Shown piece by piece: positions 46,551 through 55,167 of a stretch of 64,000 nucleotides of DNA (its first letter is position 1; every line of letters starts with the position of its first letter). The notes beneath the pieces are model-generated. The model saw only the letters and a program-made list of their open reading frames with translations. It did not search any database and had not been told where the DNA came from. Origin of the DNA: Gemmatimonas sp. (GTDB lineage: Bacteria > Gemmatimonadota > Gemmatimonadetes > Gemmatimonadales > Gemmatimonadaceae); assembly GCF_027531815.1 (NCBI RefSeq), contig NZ_JAPZSK010000006.1, positions 680,652-744,651 of the forward strand, written 5' to 3'. A program made the translations under genes and the position numbers.

Positions 46551-47160
46551 CCACGCGGATGGTGCGTCGAAACGGCCCGTCGCGCAACACCACGGTGATG
46601 GTCCGCACCCCAATCGAACGTATGCTCGGCGCTCCCCGGTCCCGGAGCGCGCATGCCCGTGGCGGCCCGTGGTCGCGCAGGTCGCGGACACGTTCCTCGA
46701 ATGCGGGGTGCTCGAGCACGGGTTCGCGCGCATCCGCTGCGACGCGTGCACGCACGAGTATCTGCTCGCGTTCTCGTGTAGATGCCGCTACTGCTGTCCG
46801 AGCTGTCACGCCAAGCGGTTGGCGATCTGGACGCAGTGGCTGGAGACCACGCTCTTCGCGCCCGTGCCGCACCGCCAGGTGGTGCTCACCATCCCCAAGC
46901 GGCTCCGCGCTTACGGTCTGTACCGCCGCCGCCTGCTCGGCGAGATCGCCCGCGTCGCCGCCCGCACTCTGGTTCGCCTCGTGCTACGGCTGGGCCCCGA
47001 CCTGTCGCTCGCCGATGTGCGTGAGAGGCTCCTCTCGATCCTGCAGGGAGATGGCGCCATCACCGATTTCCTGAAGATGCCCGTCGGGGACGCTATCACA
47101 CGGCTCCATCAGGCACGGACGCCAGCGGAGCTCATTGCGGCAGCGGAGACGCTCACTTGA
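46551..47160 (+). mobile_element. IS91-type element relic with 5' end
   Basis: The 5' leader starting CCACGC and the hairpin GCTCCCCGGTCCCGGAGC are shared with the copy at 63380. An internal deletion near the start codon joins ATGCCCG to TGGCGGCCCG, putting the start out of frame. The zinc-binding domain (IRCDACTHEYLLAFSCRCRY, then CCPSCHAKR) and VLTIPKRLRAY remain. After ARVAART the sequence changes to unrelated residues ending in AETLT-stop. Confidence 0.8.
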
Positions 47161-47186
47161 TGCGCCCACCGCCGGCGCCGCGTGGG

Positions 47187-47222
47187 GCGTGCGCGCTCCG
47201 GGACCGGGGAGCACCGAGCAGA
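47187..47222 (-). repeat. Inverted copy of the IS91-type leader hairpin
   Basis: GCTCCGGGACCGGGGAGC with matching flanks (GTGCGC before, ACCGAGCA after) is the reverse complement of the leader found at 46620 and 63450. It lies 85 bp upstream of the gamma-glutamyltransferase ATG, so it could mark a second, inverted element end. Confidence 0.65.
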
Positions 47223-47307
47223 CTCGCGCCCGCCAGCGCGGCCGATAGATTCCCCGCCGACCCCGCGTGTGGCTGGCGCGTGCCTCGACCCAAGACCCGG
47301 AGCGGCC

Positions 47308-48996
47308 ATGGCCCCTGATCGTCGCGACTTCCTCAGGCAGGCGGCCGCGGCAGCCGCCGCCGTGACCGTCCCCCGTGGCGCCTCCGCGATGGCTGCCCCC
47401 CCCGACCCGGCGGGAGCCGCCTCCGACGGGATCGTGACCCCGTACTTCGGCCGGAAGCCGCTGGCGCGTGGGCGGAACGGCGTGGTCGTGACCTCCAGTC
47501 CGCACGCCACGCGCGCCGCCGTCGAGCTCCTGCGGGCCGGCGGCAACGCCTGCGACGCGGCGCTGTGCGCGTCCATCACGCAGTGCGTGATCGAGCCGCA
47601 CATGACGACGATCACCGGCATGCTGAGCATGCTGTACTACGACGCGGCCACCGGGCGCTACAGCTACTGCAACGGCGGGGTGAACGCGCCGCTGGCCCCG
47701 CTCCCCGGCTTCAACCCGAGCGACCTGCAGGGGGGCCGCGGCGTGGGTGTCCCGTCGTTCTGGGCCGCGTTCGAGGCATCGTGCGCGCGGCACGGGACGC
47801 GGCCGGTGGCCGAGTTGATGCGCCCGGCGATCCGGTACGCGCGCGAGGGGTTCCCGATCTATCCGTTCCTCTACGCCGAGATGTTCGCCCAGTACGACAC
47901 CATCGGGCGCACGGAGGCCGGGCAGCGCATCTATATGCCGCAGGGCGCCCTCCTCCCCCCGGGGGCCATCCTCCGGCAGCGGGAGCTGGCCGACACCCTC
48001 GAGCGCCTGCAGCAGGAGGGGAGCGCGTTCTTCTACCAGGGGGAGTTCGCGCGCGCGTACTGCGAGGTGGTGCGGGACGCCGGGGGCGTCATGACCCCGG
48101 AGGACTTCGCGCGCTTCGAGGTGCGCTGGATGGAGCCGGCGCGCGGCACCTATCGCGGCTACGATGTCATCGGCTCGCCCCCGCCGGACAATGGGGGAAC
48201 GCACATCATCGAGTCGCTCAACATGCTGGAGCTGCTCGACCTCGCCAGGATGGGCCCGCCCATCGAGTCGGGGGAGACGCTGTACTGGATGAACCGCATC
48301 GTGAACGAGGCGTTTACCGACGGGGCCCGGCACACCGATCCCGCGACCCACGAGGTCCCCGTCGATTACATCACCTCCAAGGAGTACGCGGCCGGCCGCC
48401 TGCGCCTCATGCGCATGACGACACCCAGGCCGGTGGCCCCCGCCCCGCCGCCCGGGTCCAACCACGTCACCGTCGTCGACGGCCGGGGGAACGTGGCCAC
48501 CATCCTGCACTCCGTGATGTCGCTCCCGTGGTCCAACGGCCTCTTCGCCATGGGGGCCAGCATTGCCGCGTCGGGGGCGCACTTCTTCCGCGTCATGCCC
48601 AGCCCGGGCGGGCGCGCCACGCTGTACGTCGCGCCCACCATCATCGCGCGCAACGGCCGGCCGGTGCTCGCCGCAGGGAGCCCCAGCGTGGGGCTCCTGC
48701 AGAACATCGTGCAGAACACCGTGAACATCCTCGACTTCGGGATACCCATCGAGGAGTCCGTGCTGCGGCCGCGCTTCGGTGGGCCCAACCCCGCCGGGCC
48801 GGGGACCAACTTCATCGAGGTGGACCTCCCCGCGAAGGTGCGCGCCGCCGCCGAGCGGCTGGGCGCCCGCTGGCACGTGACCACGCCGTGGCACTTCATG
48901 AACGGCACGTACGAGGGGATTCACCTCGATCCCGCCACCGGCGTGGCCGCCGCCTGCGCGGACCCGAGGCGGTGCGGCATGGCGGAGGCCGTGTAG
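47308..48996 (+). CDS. Gamma-glutamyltransferase family protein, Tat-exported
   Basis: A 562-aa Ntn-hydrolase precursor. The twin-arginine leader MAPDRRDFLRQ is followed by ATRAAVELLRAGGNACDAAL and ITGMLSMLYYD. The autoprocessing site, TTH in E. coli GGT (Thr391), reads SNH in PGSNHVTVVDGRGNVAT, so the nucleophile would be Ser. LPWSNGLFAMG and GSPSVGLLQNIVQNTVNI fit the small subunit. It should cleave glutathione or other gamma-glutamyl or peptide bonds outside the cytoplasm. Open frames on the other strand are shadows. Confidence 0.85.
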   Translation: MAPDRRDFLRQAAAAAAAVTVPRGASAMAAPPDPAGAASDGIVTPYFGRKPLARGRNGVVVTSSPHATRAAVELLRAGGNACDAALCASITQCVIEPHMTTITGMLSMLYYDAATGRYSYCNGGVNAPLAPLPGFNPSDLQGGRGVGVPSFWAAFEASCARHGTRPVAELMRPAIRYAREGFPIYPFLYAEMFAQYDTIGRTEAGQRIYMPQGALLPPGAILRQRELADTLERLQQEGSAFFYQGEFARAYCEVVRDAGGVMTPEDFARFEVRWMEPARGTYRGYDVIGSPPPDNGGTHIIESLNMLELLDLARMGPPIESGETLYWMNRIVNEAFTDGARHTDPATHEVPVDYITSKEYAAGRLRLMRMTTPRPVAPAPPPGSNHVTVVDGRGNVATILHSVMSLPWSNGLFAMGASIAASGAHFFRVMPSPGGRATLYVAPTIIARNGRPVLAAGSPSVGLLQNIVQNTVNILDFGIPIEESVLRPRFGGPNPAGPGTNFIEVDLPAKVRAAAERLGARWHVTTPWHFMNGTYEGIHLDPATGVAAACADPRRCGMAEAV

Positions 48997-49044
48997 AGCG
49001 ATGCGGGCGCCGGGGCCTCGACCCTTGCAACGCGTCCAGCTCTA

Positions 49045-49455
49045 GCGTCGGGTCTTCAGCAAGTCGGACGGCCCGACGGCAGGTTCGGCGACCGCCGACC
49101 CGCTGGAGTTTCTGGCGCAGGCGTTGGTCCATCTCCCCGACACGGGACTACGGCTGGTACGCCAACCGTCCGCGGGGCATGCGACGTCAAGCGGCGCCCG
49201 CCGACTCCCCAATGCCCCCGTCAGTCCGGCCCCCCTCAAGCCCGGCGATCACGCGGGGCGTTCGGCGTGCGCGATCGTCCCACCGCGGCGTCACCGAGCG
49301 CCCTGCCAGCCCCGAGTCATCGACCGGACCCTGGGCCGAAGGGCCCGCGAGGGACACCGGCACCGTGACGGACGGGCTGTCACCCGCGCACCGGTGCTTG
49401 TGAGGCAGGGGACTGGGGATGGTCCTCAGCCCGCCGCGATTGAATTGCCTATCCC
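49045..49455 (+). mobile_element. IS91-type element relic with 3' terminus
   Basis: Transposase fragments KSDGPTAGSATADPLEFLAQ and DYGWYANRPRGMRRQAA are readable with a small deletion between. The relic ends in GAGGCAGGGGACTGGGG...CCTATCCCG, nearly the same as at 39255 to 39309. Confidence 0.75.
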
Positions 49456-49459
49456 GCAG

Positions 49460-49505
49460 TCGGTGACGGGGAACGGGATCTGTCGGTGACGGTGCACGGG
49501 ATCTG
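49460..49505. repeat. 23-bp tandem duplication
   Basis: Two adjacent 23-bp units that both start TCGGTGACGG and end CACGGGATCTG or AACGGGATCTG lie directly beyond the IS91-type terminus. The second differs from the first at two positions. No function is evident. Confidence 0.7.
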
Positions 49506-49520
49506 CTCGAGGTGCATCGC

Positions 49521-49685
49521 TCACCCGCCTTCATGGTGGGTGCCGATGCGGCGCCCCACGTAGATGCCGACGCCGGTGCCCACCATGCTCAGCAGGAACG
49601 CGGTCAAGAGGCCGAACGGGTCACCGAGGGCTCAGCCGGCGTAGCCGACGATCACCGACCCGAGGAACGAAAAGAGCCCGCGCAT
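49521..49685 (-). pseudogene. Small membrane protein paralogue with nonsense codon
   Basis: Reads MRGLFSFLGSVIVGYAG, TGA at codon 18, then ALGDPFGLLTAFLLSMVGTG and VGIYVGRRIGTHHEGG. It aligns along its length with the 52-aa protein at 43180, whose matching residue is Trp (GWYIGD), so TGG became TGA. Confidence 0.75.
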
Positions 49686-49736
49686 GAAGCGACAATGGCA
49701 TCGGGCGCGGGCGCGGGCAACCGCTGGCGCCCGGTG

Positions 49737-50447
49737 TCAGGCGCGCCGGCGACGGCGGGCCGCGACGCCGAGTCCGAGAAGGCCGGTGGCGACGAGCGCG
49801 ACCGAGCCCGGCTCGGGCACGGTGGTGATCGTGGCCTGGACCTGGGTGGTCTTGTTGTTCTGGTTGTTGCCCCAGACCACGAAGTCCATGGTCTGGCCGG
49901 CGGTGAACGTGAGGGTGCTGGCGTAGCTCACGCCGGTAGCGTTCACGGTCTGGTTGTATAGCGGGGACGTGTTCGTGCCCAGGAACACGTAGGCGTTCGG
50001 GTTCGTGTTCCCGTTCTGGACGGTCTTGAACACCGCACTCACGCTGAAGACGCCGGCGAACGGCGCAGTCCAGCGGGCCACGGAAGGCCCGAGGAAGGGG
50101 CCGAAGGTGACCTCACCGGGCGCGAAGGCGATCCCGGTACCGGACTGATTGTAGGTGGTACCGGTGATGTTCTTCTGGATGTTTGGGTCGACGGTGGGGG
50201 GCGTCGGGTTGTCCCACCAGGTCGCCAGGACGCTACCGTCGCGGAGCCCGTACGTGGTGAAGGCCGAAAAGGTCGCCGGATCCAGTCCGGTGGTCACCGT
50301 GTAACGCCCGTAGGTCCACGGGTTGGTTCCGCCGTTGGTGGTGAGCGAAAAATCGTTCGCCAGGTTCCAGCTCTGGGCGCCAGCGGTGGGTGCCGTGGTG
50401 ACGGCGAGCAGCAGGGTGGATGCCAAGACGGCCAGGACCCGCTTCAT
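49737..50447 (-). CDS. PEP-CTERM protein
   Basis: A 236-aa secreted protein. ATG 50447 has GGAG 6 bp upstream. The signal peptide (LAVLASTLLLAVTTAPTAGA) precedes a beta-sandwich rich in Asn, Thr and Ser (NTNPNAYVFLGTNTSPLYNQ, TLTFTAGQTMDFVVWGNNQN). It ends in VPEPGSVALVATGLLGLGVAARRRRRA, a complete PEP-CTERM sorting signal. It is predicted to be cell-surface or matrix-associated after exosortase processing. Confidence 0.85.
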   Translation of the reverse strand: MKRVLAVLASTLLLAVTTAPTAGAQSWNLANDFSLTTNGGTNPWTYGRYTVTTGLDPATFSAFTTYGLRDGSVLATWWDNPTPPTVDPNIQKNITGTTYNQSGTGIAFAPGEVTFGPFLGPSVARWTAPFAGVFSVSAVFKTVQNGNTNPNAYVFLGTNTSPLYNQTVNATGVSYASTLTFTAGQTMDFVVWGNNQNNKTTQVQATITTVPEPGSVALVATGLLGLGVAARRRRRA

Positions 50448-50778
50448 GGGCACTCCGGAGAACATGTGTGCTTGCGGCACTCCGGCGCCGGGGCGCACCG
50501 GAGGCAGACGAAATTGATTGCCTCCAATTTTTCCATCAAGAACTGTGCCGTGGGGACAGCCCGCCACTCCCCTCGGGGCCGGCCACTCGTCCAACAGTCC
50601 GTTCTCGGTGCATACCCCGGGGGCGCGCGGATTGCCAAGGTGGTGCCCCAACGCCACACCTGTCGTCTCATCGATACATACCACACGCTCCGTGTGAGCC
50701 GGCGACGCAGGGGGGCCTCAACGGTCCTACTGGTCGCCGTACATTCCCCTCCCGGGCGAACCGCATACTGCGAATGCG

Positions 50779-52371
50779 ATGCCCGCATGGGCACATGCCG
50801 TCGCGCCATCATCCCTGGACCACATGCCCCGAGCAGTCGTCGCGTCCTACAATGCTGAGGCACGAAGCGCCGGGGCCCAGGTCCTGGCAGCAGGGGGCAA
50901 TGCCTTCGATGCGTTCGTGGCTGCAACGTTCGTCGAGTACGTCGTCGCGCCCGGCGTGACCAGCTTGGCTGGCCCGCTGACTGCGCTCGTCCATCACGGG
51001 GGAAGCGGCGAACGGGTCTTTCTTGATGCCGAGCTGGATCACGTGGCTGATCCCGATGGCATGTGGGCCGAGGGGGAGCCCGATGGGAAAGGGGTCATGG
51101 TTCCCGGCGCCCTGCATGGCCTGGAGGCGATCCATCAACGGTTCGGAAGCCTTCGGTGGTCGCAGCTTGTGCAGCCCGCGATCGCACTGGCGGCGCACGG
51201 CTTCCCGATCGACGAGAGCTATGCCGGGACGATCGCCGCGCGGGCAGGCGTCTTGAGCGCTACCCCCTATGGCGCGAGGACCTTCTTTCGGCAAGGAAAC
51301 CCCCTCCAAGCGGGTGCGCGACTGACGCAGCCGGAATTGGCGCAGTTCCTCGGGCAGGTTGCCGACGACGGATCAGCGGCCATGTATCGTGGGGACTGGG
51401 GGCAGCGTTGCGTGGTAGCCGTGCGACAGCGAGGTGGGTTGATGCGCGACGCGGATCTGCGCGACTACCGATCGCGGTGGCGAGCGCCTCGACGCATCAC
51501 CTACCGCGATCATGAGGTCTACGGCTCGTCGGGTCGATCCTACGGGGGGGCGTGGTCGCTTCTGGCGCTCAAGACGCTTGAGCGGTTCGACATGAGCGGC
51601 AGCCCCCACGTCTCGGAGTCCGCCGAGCGACTTGAGGTCATGGTTCGCATCGCGCAGCATCTCTGGGCCGAATCGTGGCTCTTTGAGACGGAGAACCTCG
51701 ACAGTGACGAGAAGGTCGCCCGGTTCCTGACCGCCGCCTACGGCACGCAGGTGTGGGAACGGGTGCGACAGGAGCTACCCGCCCTGCCGACCCGGCGCCG
51801 AGGCACCCACAGCTATCACGTGGTGGTCGTCGATCAGGACGGCAACGCGATCACCGGGACCAACACCATCAATGCGCTGCCGTGGGGCGATGGGATCTTC
51901 GTCGATGGCATTCCGCTGACGACGGCGCTGTCGCATGCCGGCAATGCGACGCGTCCGGGGGAGCGCCGACTCTCGCCGATGTCGTCGCATCTGGTGTTCC
52001 GGAACGGACGCGTGCGGGTCGTCTCCGGGACATTCAACGCGTCGCTGGTCGAGGCGGGATTCCAGCTCGTGGTGAATGCGATCGACTTTGCCTTCAGCGC
52101 GAAGCGCGCGGCGTCGGCACCACGCTTCGGGACCTATGCCTTTGCCGACGACGACCTGGGCGCTGGCCGCGGGAGGATGTGGCTCGATCCATCGGTGTCG
52201 AAGCAGGTCACGGACGAGCTTCGTCGTCGCGGTCTGGAGTTCGAGCAAGGGAGCCCCTTCATCGACACCGGGAGCGGCGCGATCGCGATGGTGGGCGAGG
52301 ATGGATCGGTGGATGCCGCACTGTTGCCCCTGATCGGCCACGAGCAGGACGAGCCCACCCCCATCGAGTGA
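50779..52371 (+). CDS. Second gamma-glutamyltransferase family protein
   Basis: A 530-aa family member. PRAVVASYNAEARSAGAQVL then AAGGNAFDAFVAATFVEY open the large subunit, with GALHGLEAIHQRFGSLRW later. The processing site is THSYHVVVVDQDGNAITGTN, so Ser aligns with the catalytic Thr. It lacks a clear signal peptide, unlike the copy at 47308; ATG 50824 is an alternative start. It is divergent from the PEP-CTERM gene. The substrate may differ from classical glutathione. Confidence 0.8.
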   Translation: MPAWAHAVAPSSLDHMPRAVVASYNAEARSAGAQVLAAGGNAFDAFVAATFVEYVVAPGVTSLAGPLTALVHHGGSGERVFLDAELDHVADPDGMWAEGEPDGKGVMVPGALHGLEAIHQRFGSLRWSQLVQPAIALAAHGFPIDESYAGTIAARAGVLSATPYGARTFFRQGNPLQAGARLTQPELAQFLGQVADDGSAAMYRGDWGQRCVVAVRQRGGLMRDADLRDYRSRWRAPRRITYRDHEVYGSSGRSYGGAWSLLALKTLERFDMSGSPHVSESAERLEVMVRIAQHLWAESWLFETENLDSDEKVARFLTAAYGTQVWERVRQELPALPTRRRGTHSYHVVVVDQDGNAITGTNTINALPWGDGIFVDGIPLTTALSHAGNATRPGERRLSPMSSHLVFRNGRVRVVSGTFNASLVEAGFQLVVNAIDFAFSAKRAASAPRFGTYAFADDDLGAGRGRMWLDPSVSKQVTDELRRRGLEFEQGSPFIDTGSGAIAMVGEDGSVDAALLPLIGHEQDEPTPIE

Positions 52372-52693
52372 ACGTGCCATGCCAGCGCGGTACCGAGTGG
52401 GGTGAGACGTGACCAGCGGCCCGACGGCGGGGTCAGGTGGTAGGTGGGGGCATTGCCCCGGCGAGCGCCGGAGGAGGCCTCGATGCAGCGCGAGTGCCCC
52501 ACGCCAGCACAGGTCGTCCCGGTCCCGCAGGCGGCAGCGCAGGCCCCACGCGCGCGGCCCGTGATTCGCCCGCACGGGATCACGGAGGCCACGCCCTGTC
52601 GCCGGAACGCGAGGGACGGCGGCAGCCCACCGCGATCCCGAGGGCGATTGTCGCGAGCGACCAAGCTCGCAAGGATCAGATGCTCGTGCTGGG
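52372..52693. other. Intergenic gap at the edge of the cassette region
   Basis: A 322-bp gap with no gene I can support. A short Pro/Ala-rich open frame here has no recognisable features. Confidence 0.4.
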
Positions 52694-52787
52694 GCCGAGC
52701 GCGGGCTTCTGCAGCGGGCGATTCAACGACATGCGCGCGGAGCGCGCTTCCGCCAAGGCGCCCGACTGCAGCAAGCATCGTTATGCC
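52694..52787 (-). other. attC-like site of the hicBA cassette, degraded R'
   Basis: Read on the minus strand, R'' is GCATAAC, followed by GATGCTTGCTGCAGTCGGGC. The opposite arm is GCCCGCTGCAGAAGCCCGC, ending in GCTCGGC where GTTRRRY is expected. The arms pair with unpaired extra bases on the R'' side, as at 59212, and the loop holds GCGCGCTCCGCGCGC. The crossover bases are mutated, so the site is probably dead. Confidence 0.7.
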
Positions 52788-52804
52788 TCGGCACATCGAC
52801 CGTT

Positions 52805-53018
52805 TTACAGGTCGTCAGGCCGCAATCCCGTTCGCTTCGCCAAGCGGGCGAGTATCCGTGGGCCCACTTCGTCCCCATCATGAAGGGCAAACACCGTATC
52901 TGGCCAACCGTCCCGGGTCAAGACTCTTGTGGGAACTCGCTGTTCGCTTCACGGTCCGACCGATGCGCAACAGCGCAGCCATTACGCGCCGAGCGTTCGC
53001 CGACGGCCATTCACTCAT
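52805..53018 (-). pseudogene. hicA: HicA-family toxin, frameshifted
   Basis: Starts MSEWPSANARRVMAALLRIG, then RTVKRTASSHKSL, and continues after a one-base shift with RDGWPDTVFALHDGDEVGPR and ILARLAKRTGLRPDDL-stop. This is the small dsRBD-like mRNA interferase of HicAB systems with its His in SHKS. The 214-bp span (3n+1) confirms a single indel. Its ATG overlaps the hicB stop. Confidence 0.75.
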
Positions 53019-53131
53019 CAGCAGCGCGCTCCTTGTTCCGTCACGCCGTAGGCGAGAACGCCTGGCAGATCAGGTACCTCAGCGAAAAATCGGCCATCTG
53101 TTTCACGATCGACTTCGAGGGTGAGAAGCAC
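53018..53131 (-). pseudogene. hicB: HicB-family antitoxin, truncated
   Basis: Thirty-seven codons from GTG 53131, preceded by GGAGG: VLLTLEVDRETDGRFFAEVP then DLPGVLAYGVTEQGARC. This is the N-terminal HicB RNase-H-like fold, cut off before its end; its TGA overlaps the hicA ATG. It comes before hicA in the same cassette. Confidence 0.7.
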
Positions 53132-53279
53132 GGAGTCCTCCAAGGGAACGAATCAAACGCTTCTTGCATGTACTTCATCGGGCGAGAATGGTCGACGGCC
53201 CGCTCCTGCGTCGACCTAGTCGAAGCGTCACGGTGTGGTCAAGTCTGCTATGGAGTAGCGGCAGTGCGTGGACTCCCAG

Positions 53280-54153
53280 TCAAGCGCACAGTTTGCAGTT
53301 AGACGAGGGGGCGTTGGTGGGTCTCGGGAGAAAGGTCAGCGGTGGCACGTTCCCGAGGCTCTCGTGCGACCGTTCTGTGTGGTAGCCGTGTCGCCATTCC
53401 TCGCTGACGACGCGGACCTCGGCCAGCGTGGTGAAGACCCACGCGTCGAGGACTTCCTCGCGGAAGCTGCGGTGGAAGCGCTCGATGTAAGCGTTCTGAT
53501 TGGGTTTGCCGGGTTCGATGTAGGCGAGGGTAATTCCGAGGGCGTCGCACCACGTACGCAGGGCGTCGGCGATGAACTCGGGGCCGTGGTCACAGCGCCG
53601 TTGTGGCGGCGCCCCATGTTGCGCGAGGAGATCATCAAGCACGGCGACCACGTGCGTGCGTGGCAAGGAGAAGTCGACTTCACTGGCGAGTGTTTCGCGA
53701 TTGCCTTCGTCGAGCACATTGCGCAAACGATAGGATCGCCCGCTGTGGAGCGAGTCGCCCATGAAGTCCCATCGCCCACGTCTTGTTGAGCTGCGGCGGC
53801 GCGTGCAACGGTACCACCTCGCGCGTCGGCACGCGCTTCTTCGTTCGACGTACCTGGTTCAAGCCCAGCGCACAACAGACGCGGTAGACGCGCTGGTGAT
53901 TCCACGTATACCCCAACGCGCGGAGGCGCTCGAAACACTTCCAGAAGCCCCAGCGGCCATGCCGCTCCAGCACCGCCTCCAGGGCCGTGATCACGGGTGC
54001 GTCCGCGTCGGCTGGGGAAGCCTCGGCGTCGCTTCGCCGGGCACGATAGAACGCGGTCCGCGAGCATCGGGCGATCGGACAGGCGCGCTGCACCGGCAGC
54101 CCGTGGTCCTCCGTCAAGATCGTCACAACGGCTCGCCTCGCAGACCGCGTTAC
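53280..54153 (-). pseudogene. IS3 orfB transposase, frameshifted
   Basis: DDE integrase-core transposase. The N-terminal part (VITALEAVLERHGRWGFWKC) and the C-terminal part (CDHGPEFIADAL, AYIERFHRSFREEVLDAW) lie in different frames. An extra G turns ATGGACTTCATGGG into ATGGGACTTCATGGG near 53768. All three acidic residues survive, but the break lies before the first Asp region. Confidence 0.85.
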
Positions 54154-54416
54154 AGTTTTCGGGTGAGCACATCCCTGATGGTGGTGAGCTCCAAGGCCTG
54201 GTCCGCGTACATGCGCTTCAAGCGGGCGTTCTCCCGCTCGAGTTCCTTCAGTCGCTGCAGCTCCGCGACGCCCACGCCGCCGTACTTCTTCTTCCACAAG
54301 TAGAACGTCGGCTGGCTGATCTTGTGCTTCCGCAGCAGGTCGGCCACGGCAGCGCCGGCCTCGGCCTCGCGCAGGATCCCGACAATTTGGGCCTCGGTGA
54401 ACTTTGACTTGCGCAT
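54150..54416 (-). CDS. IS3 orfA
   Basis: An 88-aa helix-turn-helix protein with MRKSKFTEAQIVGILREAEA, LRKHKISQPTFYLWKKKYGG and a leucine-zipper-like tail (LKELERENARLKRMYADQAL). In IS3 elements it fuses with orfB by programmed frameshifting and binds the ends. ATG 54416 is the likely start. Confidence 0.88.
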   Translation of the reverse strand: MRKSKFTEAQIVGILREAEAGAAVADLLRKHKISQPTFYLWKKKYGGVGVAELQRLKELERENARLKRMYADQALELTTIRDVLTRKL

Positions 54417-54481
54417 CAGCTGCTCCGCTGAGGGCCACCGACGTCTAACTTTCAACTGTCCCGCTTGAGGGGGAGTCTACG

Positions 54482-54675
54482 TCTCGTGCACAACATCGAG
54501 AAGCTCGCGAAGAACGGCTACGCGGCCTGAAACGGAGCGTTGTGCGGTGCTGATGCGTCCACAGCGCCCCGTGTACGCAAACAACACGATCTATTCGCTC
54601 AACGTTGCGACGCACACGTGATCGCTCGCGTTGAAGCGCGCGCGGACCGTCGGAATTGCCTTATCCTACAGCTTC
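54482..54675 (+). mobile_element. IS1182 3' end remnant
   Basis: Encodes only the C-terminal LVHNIEKLAKNGYAA-stop of an IS1182 transposase, matching the copy that ends at 59066. Its outer end has CTACAGCTTC followed by AACGCC, the same context as the complete copy's right end (CTACAACTTC, AACGCG). Confidence 0.8.
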
Positions 54676-55131
54676 AACGCCAAGCTCTGCCCCGGGACCT
54701 GACAACAATACGGCAGGCGAACGCAGTGAGCCAGCCGCGCTCCTCGATCAGCCCTGTCGGCAGCAGCGACCCGTTCTGCCACGATTGTGGGCGCCGCTCA
54801 CACTAGGACCGCTCGTACCAGTAGGCTTCAATTGCTGAATAGGCGTTCCAGAGAACAGCCAGCCACATCGCTGCTCTGGGAGAGGGCACTGAGGTCAGCT
54901 CAGTGCGGGCGGTCCATTCGCAAAGGGCAGCAGGCGCCGCGACGCCTCGGTGCTGCGCGCGTCGGCCGGGGCGCTCGCACTGCTCGCCGCCGCGACCGCA
55001 CCCATGCCGCCCATCTCTTACGGATGCGGGAACGGCGGTTCGCCGCCGGCGGCCAGGAACCACAGGCCGGCGACCAGCGCGAGCGGGCGAGAACGAAGGA
55101 GCCGCAGCATGGACAGCAACGCAACCAGTTC
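54676..55131. other. Gap beyond the IS1182 remnant
   Basis: About 456 bp. It begins with AACGCCAAGCTCTGCCCCGGG, which resembles the L' arm of an attC, but I could not find a pairing R'' arm. No gene was recognised. Confidence 0.4.
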
Positions 55132-55149
55132 CGGAACACCGGTGTTCCG
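55132..55149. promoter_or_regulatory. Perfect 18-bp palindrome
   Basis: CGGAACACCGGTGTTCCG lies 18 bp before the ATG of the gene at 55168. It has the form of an operator for a dimeric regulator. The GAAC-N6-GTTC spacing is wider than the GAAC-N4-GTTC LexA box. Confidence 0.55.
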
Positions 55150-55167
55150 CCGTGATATCATGCGCCT

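Larger units (their letters stand above)
53269..54479 (-). mobile_element. IS3-family insertion sequence, full length
   Basis: 1,211 bp with imperfect terminal inverted repeats: TGGACTCCCAGTCAAGCG at the left and, reverse-complemented, TAGACTCCCCCTCAAGCG at the right, each followed by ACAGTT and GTTAGACG. orfA is intact and orfB is frameshifted. The right end abuts the 3' end of an IS1182 transposase remnant, so the IS3 element entered that remnant or a deletion joined them. Confidence 0.88.

Noticed and set aside
46984..48924. 646-codon antisense frame over the gamma-glutamyltransferase
   Set aside because: It is the shadow of a well-conserved gene.
49632..49634. TGA read as selenocysteine or Trp in the small paralogue
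   Set aside because: No SECIS-like hairpin is obvious and the paralogue has TGG at the same codon; a nonsense mutation is simpler.
54676..54850. A further attC beside the IS1182 remnant
   Set aside because: One arm (GCAGAGCTTGGC-GTT) looks right, but I could not find a pairing R'' arm within about 200 bp.
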